Shown here piece by piece: positions 26,585 through 32,600 of a DNA stretch of 32,600 nucleotides. Position 1 is the first letter of the stretch; the number at the start of each line of letters is the position of its first letter. Position numbers and translations under genes: made by a program. The notes beneath the pieces were generated by a model. The model worked only from the letters and a program-made list of their open reading frames with translations, did no database searches and was not told the DNA's origin. Source of the stretch: Deltaproteobacteria bacterium (lineage in GTDB: Bacteria; Desulfobacterota; Desulfomonilia; UBA1062); assembly GCA_029574005.1 (NCBI GenBank), contig JAKQBR010000113.1, positions 1 to 32,600 of the forward strand. Direction: 5' to 3'.

Positions 26585-27754
26585 ATGCAAAACATACCCG
26601 CTGGAGACCGAGGCGCCCGTGTTCTCCTGATCTTGCTGATCGTCATGGGCCTGGCCTGCGCGCTGTGGGCCGCACCGGGGACCTCTCCGGCCGAAAGGCC
26701 CCCAATCGTGATCGGCGTCTGTCTGCCGCTTTCCGACCGGGATGGGTCGGGCCAGGTGCAGTCCCGGGCCCTGCGGATCGCGCAGCGCATCAGGCCCCTG
26801 GCCGGGGATAGCCGGGTGGAGTTGATCGTCAAGGATACGCTGGCGAGCGCCGAGGGGACCCGCAAGGCCCTGCAGTCGATGCTGGCGGAACATGATGTCG
26901 CGGCGCTCATCGGCGGCGATACCCCCGATGAGGCCGCGGCGATGCTCGATGTCGTCAGCAGAGACCGGCGGCTCAAGGCGCATCCCGTCCCGGTGGTGAT
27001 CACCACCGCCGGCGAGCCGCTGACCGACGCCCCGCACAAACCCTGGCGCGTCAGCACACCGCTGGCGGGGAAGGCGCGAGCCGCCGCGGGGTTTGCCGTC
27101 GGCAAGCTGAAGGCCAAACGCGTCGGCATCCTGCTCGATCCGGCGGATGCGGGAGGCGTCAGGCTGGCCAGCTTGTTCTCTTCCGCCCTGATCGCGCAGG
27201 GAGGCGTGGTGGCCGAGATCGCCTATCTCGGGAAGACGGAATGGTCCCGCCGGACCGCCCTGGCGGCCTTGACCAGGAAAAGGGTGGAGGTCATCTTCCT
27301 GCCCGACGCGCTCAACGCCCCGCAGGTGATCGTATACGCCCGCGACCAGGGCATTAAGACCCCCTTCCTGCTGGCCGATGTCAGGCGGGAATGGGGATTT
27401 GTCAAGGCCGTGGGGGCTTCGAAAGACGTGTATGTGGTGATGGATTTCCATCCCGCTTTCGCCCTGGGAGAGAACGCCAAACGGTTTCTGGAGATCTACC
27501 GCCGGGAACACGGCGAGCCGGAGACGATCGCCGCGCTGACGGCCGATGCCTATTTCCTTCTGTGCGATGCCCTGCCCCAGCGGCGCGCGGGCAAGGGGCG
27601 GTATCAGGCCCAAACGCCCATGCCTGCATCGAAGGATACAGGGTATCTTTCGGGAAGGATCGATATGTCGACGGCAGGGGCGATCGTGCGGGATGTCTAT
27701 ATCTGCGAGATCCACGCCTCAAGGCTGAGATGCCTTGAGACGGTCAGGCCCTGA
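26585..27754 (+). CDS. Periplasmic binding protein, Leu/Ile/Val-type (PBP1 fold)
   Basis: A 389-residue exported protein. A positively charged N-terminus and hydrophobic stretch (VLLILLIVMGLACALWA) form the signal peptide. The rest follows the type-1 periplasmic-binding-protein order: IVIGVCLPLSDRDGSG, DVAALIGGDTPDEA, an interlobe region VPVVITTAG, KAKRVGILLDPAD, and ADVRREWGF. It would bind a small ligand such as an amino acid. No ABC permease or ATPase genes are near, so it may serve a distant transporter or a sensor. AAAGGGGAT precedes the ATG. It converges on flgM with 3 bases between the stops. Confidence 0.8.
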   Translation: MQNIPAGDRGARVLLILLIVMGLACALWAAPGTSPAERPPIVIGVCLPLSDRDGSGQVQSRALRIAQRIRPLAGDSRVELIVKDTLASAEGTRKALQSMLAEHDVAALIGGDTPDEAAAMLDVVSRDRRLKAHPVPVVITTAGEPLTDAPHKPWRVSTPLAGKARAAAGFAVGKLKAKRVGILLDPADAGGVRLASLFSSALIAQGGVVAEIAYLGKTEWSRRTALAALTRKRVEVIFLPDALNAPQVIVYARDQGIKTPFLLADVRREWGFVKAVGASKDVYVVMDFHPAFALGENAKRFLEIYRREHGEPETIAALTADAYFLLCDALPQRRAGKGRYQAQTPMPASKDTGYLSGRIDMSTAGAIVRDVYICEIHASRLRCLETVRP

Positions 27755-27757
27755 GGA

Positions 27758-28069
27758 TCAGAACCTGGCGCTGAGATCGGGGCTCAGGAGCTTATCGGCG
27801 ATGATGCCGTAGTCGGCCTGGTAGGTGCCGGTCTTCAGTTTCTGCTCAACCTCGGCAATCTTATCGGCCCGGACATCCGGGGATGCCTCGACCGCCTGAT
27901 CGATCTCTCTCATCTGCTGCACCTTGTTCGAGATGTTGACCTTGTCCAGGAGCCCGGTTGCCGCGCCCTGCTGCCGGCGCACGGTCTCGTTCTTGGAAAG
28001 TGCTTGTTCGGCGGCGTTGGCATTGTAGGCCTTATAGACCTCGGCGCTGTTGAGATGGTTAACCTTCAT
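27758..28069 (-). CDS. flgM: FlgM, anti-sigma-28 factor
   Basis: The 103-residue size and plan of FlgM are clear: a flexible N-terminus with KVNHLNSAEVYKAY, a middle DKVNISNKVQQMREIDQAV, and the C-terminal sigma-binding part DVRADKIAEVEQKLKTGTYQ, YGIIADKLL. The protein holds FliA (sigma-28) inactive until it is exported through the finished hook-basal body. GAGGAG stands 5 bases before the ATG at 28069. The start overlaps the stop of a 64-residue gene by 11 bases, so translation is coupled. Both follow a sigma-28-type promoter, which makes a feedback loop. Confidence 0.9.
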   Translation of the reverse strand: MKVNHLNSAEVYKAYNANAAEQALSKNETVRRQQGAATGLLDKVNISNKVQQMREIDQAVEASPDVRADKIAEVEQKLKTGTYQADYGIIADKLLSPDLSARF

Positions 28070-28253
28070 TGATCTCCTCATCGGTCAATGACTTTTTGAT
28101 CGTGTTGGCCATGACCTCATCGAACAGACGCTTGCTCGCTTGGGGCGATATCGAGAGCTTGTCGGCAATCTGCTCCTTCGGACTTTTGATCTGCGCTGTC
28201 AGTTTCTCGTACGTCTTCATGATGTTGGCAACGTAGATGCTCTTGACTTCCAT
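28059..28253 (-). CDS. Small uncharacterised protein coupled to FlgM
   Basis: 64 residues, soluble and charged. MEVKSIYVANIMKTYEKL and IADKLSISPQASKRLFDEV recall the N-terminal half of FlgM-type proteins (a VNxLxxxY element, then DKxxIS). It lacks the C-terminal sigma-binding helices. AAAGGAGCCAGGG precedes the ATG. The gene is first after the sigma-28 promoter and overlaps flgM. It may be a short FlgM paralogue, an export or chaperone factor, or a fragment of a duplication. No function is known to me. Confidence 0.7.
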   Translation of the reverse strand: MEVKSIYVANIMKTYEKLTAQIKSPKEQIADKLSISPQASKRLFDEVMANTIKKSLTDEEINEG

Positions 28254-28286
28254 CCCTGGCTCCTTTGTTCATTCCTGATAGATCTT

Positions 28287-28313
28287 CTATCGGACATTTC
28301 ATCGAAAGCTTTA
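28287..28313 (-). promoter_or_regulatory. Sigma-28 (FliA) promoter of the small gene and flgM
   Basis: On the minus strand TAAAGCTT (28306-28313), then exactly 11 bases, then TCCGATAG (28287-28294). The FliA consensus is TAAAGTTT-N11-GCCGATAA, so 13 of 16 positions agree and the spacing is exact. The start codon lies about 33 bases downstream of the -10 element. Confidence 0.8.
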
Positions 28314-28421
28314 ACCACGAACAGTTTTCCCGTCGGCATGTGAAAAAATTAACGATTTGCCGCCATAATGCTTCCTTCTCAAGATAACGACAATTACCGG
28401 AATCCATAGGGATGAACGGTA

Positions 28422-28448
28422 TTGACAGCCTTGCAAAAGAAATATATG
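28422..28448 (+). promoter_or_regulatory. Tentative sigma-70 promoter of rex
   Basis: A perfect TTGACA (28422-28427) is followed after 15 bases by TATATG (28443-28448), or after 17 by TATGCG. The -35 box is strong but the spacing or the -10 box is not ideal. A Rex-type operator was not found. Confidence 0.35.
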
Positions 28449-28488
28449 CGAATAAATTGTCAAAGAATAAACTTTTTATGGTGATAAC

Positions 28489-29109
28489 GTGGCAAAAATC
28501 CCGATTCCGGTAGCGTTGCGGCTACCTCTGTATCACGAATATGTTGCGCGTATGGAGGCCCAGGGCTGCCGCTGGATTTCATCGAACATGATTGCCGGCT
28601 ACCTCGACCTGACCCCCTCCACCATCCGCCAGGATATCAAGTATCTGGGCCGTATCGACAGCTCTTCTTTCGGGTACAATGCCGGAAGCTTCCGTCTGGT
28701 CCTGGAAAAGACCCTGGGCATCTCCAGCGGCGCCAACCTGGCCCTGGTCGGTATCGGCAGCATCGGATCGGCCTTGATCCACTACAAGGGCTTCCGAGAA
28801 AAGAACTTCTGCATCAAGGCCCTGTTCGATAAGCGCGAGGAGCTGATCGGCACACAGATCGAGGGCATCGGCGTCTTTCCCGTGGGGCGGATGGCCGAGG
28901 TGATCAAGCGCGAGCGCATCACCATCGGCGTCATCGCCACCCCGGCGGAATCGGCCCAGTCCGTCGCCGATCTCCTCGTGGCGGCCAATATCAAGGGTAT
29001 CTGGAACTTCGCCCCCATCAACCTGAGGGTCCCGCCCCAGGTCATTATCGAGAACGTCAACCTGCTGCCCTCGCTCTTTACCCTGGCGTTCAAGATCAAG
29101 AACGCCTGA
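28489..29109 (+). CDS. rex: Rex, NADH/NAD+-sensing transcriptional repressor
   Basis: A 206-residue Rex. The N-terminal winged helix begins with LRLPLYHEYVARMEAQG and carries LTPSTIRQDIKYLG as recognition helix. The C-terminal Rossmann domain has the dinucleotide motif ALVGIGSIGSALI and the late helix LLPSLFTLAFKIKN that swaps between subunits. Rex lets go of DNA when NADH is high, so it normally controls fermentation and respiration genes. The usual R-K-D of the recognition helix reads R-Q-D, and the usual G-V-GYDV stretch reads SSFGYNAG, so DNA contacts may differ. The start is GTG with a weak GGTGAT site. It stands between flgM and flgF. Confidence 0.88.
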   Translation: MAKIPIPVALRLPLYHEYVARMEAQGCRWISSNMIAGYLDLTPSTIRQDIKYLGRIDSSSFGYNAGSFRLVLEKTLGISSGANLALVGIGSIGSALIHYKGFREKNFCIKALFDKREELIGTQIEGIGVFPVGRMAEVIKRERITIGVIATPAESAQSVADLLVAANIKGIWNFAPINLRVPPQVIIENVNLLPSLFTLAFKIKNA

Positions 29110-29197
29110 GAAGCCCCGGGCATAAGTGACCCTCGGATTGGAAAAAATTGCCGGGGCCGTGCCTGGAAAGATGGCTTCAATAGAAGATCTGAGGCTG

Positions 29198-29213
29198 TGG
29201 CACCGTAATTGCT
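29198..29213 (+). promoter_or_regulatory. Sigma-54 promoter of the flgF-flgG-flgA-flgH-flgI operon
   Basis: TGGCAC (29198-29203) and TTGCT (29209-29213) have the exact -24/-12 layout TGGCAC-N5-TTGC of RpoN promoters. The start of flgF is about 30 bases downstream. An enhancer-binding activator such as FlrC/FlgR would be needed; its sites were not recognised. Confidence 0.8.
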
Positions 29214-29241
29214 CCCTTACCCCCAGCAAGGAGGGCAAGGT

Positions 29242-29976
29242 ATGGATCAAGGTGTTTACACGGCTGCGTCAGGGGCCATGGCCATGGAGCTCAGGCTGGC
29301 GGTCATTGCCAATAATCTGGCCAATGTCGACACGGTGGGGTTCAAGAAGGACCATGTCAATTTCGAGAAGTACGTCAAGCAGCTGGAAACGCTCCCCCTT
29401 GCCGAAGGCGAATATCAGCGGATCGCCGAGGACGTCATCACCAAGGAATATTACATCGACACCACCCAGGGCTCTTCGCGGCTCACCGGCAACCCGCTCG
29501 ATGTCGCGCTGATCGGCGACGGTTATTTCGCGGTGAGCGCCGAGGGCAAGGAGCGCTACACCCGCGCCGGGTCTTTCCAGCGCTCGATGGACGGGCTTCT
29601 GGTCGATCAGCAGGGCAACCCCATACAAGGCGAGGGCGGTGATATTCAGCTCGGCAACGGCGAGGTGATCATCGACTCCGACGGAACCGTGACGGTAGGC
29701 GGCCAGGTCGTGGACAGGCTCAAGGTGGTCGATATCCCGGAGGATAAGCTACTGAAGATCGGCCGCAACCTCTTCGATGTCCCGGAAGGATATGCCCCGG
29801 TTGAGCTCGATCATCCCCAGATACAGCAGGGGGCGCTGGAGATGTCCAACGTCAATGCCATCCAGGAAATGCTGGGACTGGTCGAGACCCAGCGGGCCTA
29901 CGAGATGTTTCAGAAGATGATGCGAACGCTGAACGACGCTTACGGACAGTCGATCCGCAACGTCGGGACGGTATGA
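29242..29976 (+). CDS. flgF: FlgF, flagellar basal-body rod protein
   Basis: Proximal rod protein, 244 residues. The N-terminal rod motif VYTAASGAMAMELRLAVIANNLANVDTVGFK and the C-terminal SNVNAIQEMLGLVETQRAYE with the final helix LNDAYGQSIRNVG are the conserved coiled-coil ends. The middle domain IGDGYFAVSAEGKERYTRAG is the usual FlgF/FlgG fold. It is exported by the flagellar type III system and has no cleaved signal peptide. GGAGGGCAAGGT lies before the ATG at 29242; an in-frame upstream ATG is not used because it falls near the sigma-54 start site. First gene of the operon. Confidence 0.95.
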   Translation: MDQGVYTAASGAMAMELRLAVIANNLANVDTVGFKKDHVNFEKYVKQLETLPLAEGEYQRIAEDVITKEYYIDTTQGSSRLTGNPLDVALIGDGYFAVSAEGKERYTRAGSFQRSMDGLLVDQQGNPIQGEGGDIQLGNGEVIIDSDGTVTVGGQVVDRLKVVDIPEDKLLKIGRNLFDVPEGYAPVELDHPQIQQGALEMSNVNAIQEMLGLVETQRAYEMFQKMMRTLNDAYGQSIRNVGTV

Positions 29977-29991
29977 TAAAGGAGGCAAGAG

Positions 29992-30774
29992 ATGATACGC
30001 GCAATGTGGTCGGCGGCATCGGGCATGAACGCCCAGCAGATGCTCATCGATGTCATGGCCAACAACCTGGCCAACGTCAGTTCGACGGGGTTCAAGAAGA
30101 GCCGCACCGAGTTCGAGGACCTGTTCTACCAGATCTATAAGGAAAAGGGCGCCCCCACGACGGCCGGCAGCACCGTACCGGTCGGCATCGAGGTCGGTAT
30201 GGGCACGCGGCCCGTGTCCACGCAGAAGATCTTCACCCAGGGCGATATCGTCCAGACCAACAACAATATGGATATCGCCATCGAGGGCGACGGGTTCTTC
30301 CAGATCATCCAGGATGACGTCGAGGTCTACACCCGTGACGGCGGCTTCAAGATCGACGCCGACGGCTATATCGTCAATGCCCGCGGCGACCGGCTGCAGC
30401 CGGATTTTGCCGTCCCCTCCACGACCACGGACGTGATCATTGGGAAGAACGGCACGATCACCTGTCTGGACAGCGGCGGAAACACCGTGGCCTCGGCCGA
30501 GATCCCGATCTATACCTTCGCCAATCCGGCCGGGTTGAAGTCCATCGGCGGCAACTGCTATACCCCGACGCCGTCCTCCGGCGACCCGGTCCAGGGCGTG
30601 CCCGGGACCGACAACTGCGGTACCCTGTCCCAGGGCTATCTGGAGATGTCGAACGTGGACGCCATCGAGGAGATGATCAACATGATCATGGGGCAGAGGG
30701 CCTATGAGATGAATTCCAAGACCATCCGTACGGCGGACTCCATGCTCCAGACCGCCGCGAACATCGTCAGGTAA
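29992..30774 (+). CDS. flgG: FlgG, flagellar distal rod protein
   Basis: 260 residues, the standard length. The N-terminus MIRAMWSAASGMNAQQ and NLANVSSTGFKKSR, the FlgG-specific segment GAPTTAGSTVPVGIEVGMGT, IEGDGFFQI and the C-terminal GYLEMSNVDAIEEM with the last helix are all present. It forms the distal rod that passes through the P- and L-rings. AGGAGG stands close before the ATG, 16 bases after flgF. An extra two-Cys insert (GGNCYTP...GTDNCG) near residues 184-204 is unusual for a rod protein. Confidence 0.96.
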   Translation: MIRAMWSAASGMNAQQMLIDVMANNLANVSSTGFKKSRTEFEDLFYQIYKEKGAPTTAGSTVPVGIEVGMGTRPVSTQKIFTQGDIVQTNNNMDIAIEGDGFFQIIQDDVEVYTRDGGFKIDADGYIVNARGDRLQPDFAVPSTTTDVIIGKNGTITCLDSGGNTVASAEIPIYTFANPAGLKSIGGNCYTPTPSSGDPVQGVPGTDNCGTLSQGYLEMSNVDAIEEMINMIMGQRAYEMNSKTIRTADSMLQTAANIVR

Positions 30775-30777
30775 GTC

Positions 30778-31494
30778 ATGACGCGCACGATCCATATCGC
30801 CTGGCTGTTCATTTTTTTGACGCCGATCGTCGCCGCGGCCGCGCCCGCGGCGGCTCGTCAGACCATCGCTCCCGAACGGCTCGCCGGGATGTATCGCGAG
30901 GCTGTACTGGCGCACAGCCCCTGGAAAGGCAGGGGCGAGATCGTCATCGAGTCCGTCAAGGCCCCGGACAGCTTCCAGACCACATCGGAACGGATGGGTG
31001 CGGTACAGGCAAAATTTGCCCCCCGGGAGGACTTCCTGGGCTTGACCAGCGTCACCTTCGTCTTCGGTCCCGGGGGCGGCGACAAGGTCACGGTGACCGG
31101 CAGGATAAGCGTCCAGGCTTTGGTGCCCGTGCCCAGGCAGACGATCCGCCGCGGGGAGGTGCTTCAGGAGTCCGATCTGGAGATGCGGCGCATCGACATC
31201 GGCCGCTTTCCGGCCTGCGCCATGGACATCAAATCCTGCGCCGGGATGCGCGCCAAGTCCTTTCTCCGCAAGGGTTCTCCCATCCTGCTGAACGCTATCG
31301 ACGTGCCGCCGCTGGTCTCCAGGGGCGCTCCGGTCATGATCGAGGCCGGCAATGACGGCCTGGTCGTGGCCGACAAGGGGGTGGCCCTCATGGACGGCCG
31401 CGCCGACGAGGCCATCTCGGTCAAGAACCTGAGCTCCGGCCGGCAGATCGTTGGCATCGTTATTGCTCCTTCCAGGGTACGAGTGGACTTTTAA
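30778..31494 (+). CDS. flgA: FlgA, P-ring assembly chaperone
   Basis: 238 residues. A signal peptide (TIHIAWLFIFLTPIVAAAAPA) is followed by an N-terminal domain and, from about residue 118, the SAF-type domain VPVPRQTIRRGEVLQESDLE, then LRKGSPILLNAIDVPPLV and the closing ISVKNLSSGRQIVGIV. FlgA helps FlgI subunits assemble the P-ring in the periplasm. It starts 3 bases after the flgG stop. The flgG-flgA-flgH-flgI order is common in this group. Confidence 0.92.
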   Translation: MTRTIHIAWLFIFLTPIVAAAAPAAARQTIAPERLAGMYREAVLAHSPWKGRGEIVIESVKAPDSFQTTSERMGAVQAKFAPREDFLGLTSVTFVFGPGGGDKVTVTGRISVQALVPVPRQTIRRGEVLQESDLEMRRIDIGRFPACAMDIKSCAGMRAKSFLRKGSPILLNAIDVPPLVSRGAPVMIEAGNDGLVVADKGVALMDGRADEAISVKNLSSGRQIVGIVIAPSRVRVDF

Positions 31495-31504
31495 GGAGGA
31501 GAGC

Positions 31505-32191
31505 ATGAATACACGGCATCATCTGATCACCATCCTGGCGCTGCTGGCACTTTCTGCCTGTGCCCATACCCCGCCGGAGATGGATATCGATACCTTCGCG
31601 ACCCCGGTCGAGGAGCCCCATGAGGTGGTTTCGGCGCCGGGATCGCTGTGGCAGCCGGATGCCAGGTTCGCCGACCTCTTTGCCGATGCGCGTGCCAGAC
31701 GCGTGGGCGACATCGTCATGGTGGTGATCTCGGAAAGCTCTTCGGCCGAGAAAGAGGCCGAGACCGAGGCGGACCGCACCAACAAGATCGACAGCTCCAT
31801 CACCAATCTGATGGGGATCCCGCTCGAACACTCGGTGCTCGGGACCACGATAAGCCCTTCGGTTGCGGCCTCGTCGTCAAGCTCCTTCGAGGGCACGGGC
31901 AAGACCTCGCGCAAGGGTGATATCACCGGCAGCGTCTCGGCGCGCGTGATGAGGGTGCTGCCCAACGGCGATCTGATGATCAACGGCAAGAAACAGATCC
32001 GGGTCAACGGCGAGATACAGTACCTGATCCTGTCGGGGATCATCCGTCCCGAGGATATCAATGCCAGCAACAGCATCATGTCGACGGCCGTTGCGGACAT
32101 GCGCCTGGATTATTACGGCAGGGGCATCATGGGCGACCAGATGGATCGCGGTCTCATTTCCAAGGTCCTGGACAAGGTGTGGCCATTTTAA
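31505..32191 (+). CDS. flgH: FlgH, L-ring lipoprotein
   Basis: 228 residues. A lipoprotein signal with lipobox LSAC (Cys at about residue 19) is followed by SLWQPDARFADLFADARARR, then VGDIVMVVISES and the Ser-rich segment, the conserved LPNGDLMINGKKQIRVNGE and IIRPEDINASNSI. FlgH forms the outer-membrane L-ring around the rod. AGGAGGAGAGC lies directly before the ATG; the frame upstream belongs to flgA sequence. Confidence 0.95.
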   Translation: MNTRHHLITILALLALSACAHTPPEMDIDTFATPVEEPHEVVSAPGSLWQPDARFADLFADARARRVGDIVMVVISESSSAEKEAETEADRTNKIDSSITNLMGIPLEHSVLGTTISPSVAASSSSSFEGTGKTSRKGDITGSVSARVMRVLPNGDLMINGKKQIRVNGEIQYLILSGIIRPEDINASNSIMSTAVADMRLDYYGRGIMGDQMDRGLISKVLDKVWPF

Positions 32192-32201
32192 GGGGTAGGA
32201 T

Positions 32202-32600
32202 ATGAGAAAGGTCATCTTCCTTCTGATTGCGGGTATGCTTCTCGGCCAGCCGGCGTTCGCCGTGCGGGTCAAGGACCTGGTATCCATCCAGGGTGTGCGC
32301 GAGAATGCCCTGACCGGCTACGGACTGGTGGTGGGCTTGAACGGCACCGGCGACAAGGCGAGTTCCATGTTCACGATCACCTCGCTGGCCAACATGTTGC
32401 GCAACCTGGGCATCGCGGTCAACCCGAACCTGTTGAAGCCCAAGAACGTGGCGGCCGTCATGATCACCGCCAATCTGCCGCCCTTTGCGCGCAGCGGCCA
32501 GCAGGTCGACTGCACGCTCTCGTCCATCGGCGACGCCTCGGCCCTGGTGGGCGGGACGCTCATCTCCGCCCCGCTGTACGGCCCCGACGGCAAGGTCTAC
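32202..32600 (+). CDS. flgI: FlgI, P-ring protein (partial, C-terminus outside window)
   Basis: 133 codons of FlgI are present. A signal peptide ends near residue 20 (QPAFA), followed by [20 protein letters not shown], then [20 protein letters not shown] and [39 protein letters not shown]. These are invariant in the family. FlgI forms the periplasmic P-ring. GGGGTAGGAT precedes the ATG 11 bases after flgH. The frame is open to the last base of the window. Confidence 0.95.
   Translation, partial: MRKVIFLLIAGMLLGQPAFAVRVKDLVSIQGVRENALTGYGLVVGLNGTGDKASSMFTITSLANMLRNLGIAVNPNLLKPKNVAAVMITANLPPFARSGQQVDCTLSSIGDASALVGGTLISAPLYGPDGKVY

Noticed and set aside
27750-27760. Terminator between the binding-protein gene and flgM
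   Set aside because: The two stops are 3 bases apart and no hairpin with a T-run is present there.
28430-28480. Possible Rex operator in front of rex (TTGTCAAAGAATAAAC)
   Set aside because: Only one half resembles the TTGTGAA-N4-TTCACAA consensus; the other half does not match.
29749-31506. 585-codon open frame on the minus strand
   Set aside because: Antisense to flgF, flgG and flgA, whose identity is certain; shadow composition and no motif.

Overview
The window reads as a chromosomal segment of a GC-rich, flagellated, diderm anaerobe. It carries an outer-membrane assembly and lipoprotein-export operon (lysS-lolC-lolD-bamA), lipid/glycan glycosyltransferases, the redox sensor Rex and a flagellar rod/ring operon behind a sigma-54 promoter. 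Gene families and gene order suit the former Deltaproteobacteria (Desulfobacterota, Syntrophobacterales-like). That placement is an inference from gene content only. No rRNA, tRNA, CRISPR array, integrase or intact insertion sequence was seen.

Layout. (1) 1-4934, minus strand: one tightly overlapping operon lysS > lolC > lolD > bamA, read from a near-consensus sigma-70 promoter. Three of the four genes need non-ATG starts (TTG, CTG, TTG). (2) 4935-6242: a palindrome-rich stretch beside a decayed REP-associated (Y1/HUH) transposase gene. (3) 6302-11147, minus strand: envelope glycosylation. A promoter drives a polyprenyl-phosphate glycosyltransferase (GT2), a protein made of two LAB_N domains, and an ArnT-like transferase, with coding regions that overlap. 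A second ArnT-like gene lies upstream. (4) 11148-15587: a broken AbfB-domain remnant, a secreted SGNH hydrolase, a secreted START-domain protein and a YchJ-type SEC-C protein, separated by long gene-poor spacers with hairpin repeats. (5) 15724-20756: a carboxymuconolactone-decarboxylase-like protein, a lipoprotein type-B carboxylesterase with a palindrome at its promoter, a PsiE-like membrane protein, a DUF3783 protein and an enoyl-CoA hydratase. (6) 20949-25657: a winged-helix/ferredoxin protein with a DUF2284 cysteine-rich protein, an SDR-chemoreceptor gene pair, and AMMECR1. (7) 25686-27754: a HAD phosphatase and an orphan periplasmic binding protein. (8) 27758-32600: flagellar control and structure, with a 64-residue protein plus flgM behind a sigma-28 promoter, divergent rex, then flgF-flgG-flgA-flgH-flgI behind a sigma-54 promoter; flgI runs off the window.

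How the genes fit together. Region 1 couples translation (LysS) to delivery of lipoproteins (LolCD) and beta-barrels (BamA) to the outer membrane. Region 3 looks like a complete make-flip-transfer route for a lipid-linked sugar. Region 8 shows the usual flagellar hierarchy in sequence: rod, P-ring and L-ring genes under sigma-54, and the anti-sigma factor FlgM under the sigma-28 it inhibits. No single wholly new system stands out. The best leads are the double-LAB_N glycosylation cassette, the small protein coupled to FlgM, the winged-helix ferredoxin/DUF2284 pair, the decayed transposase with its hairpin pair, and several palindromes in regulatory positions.
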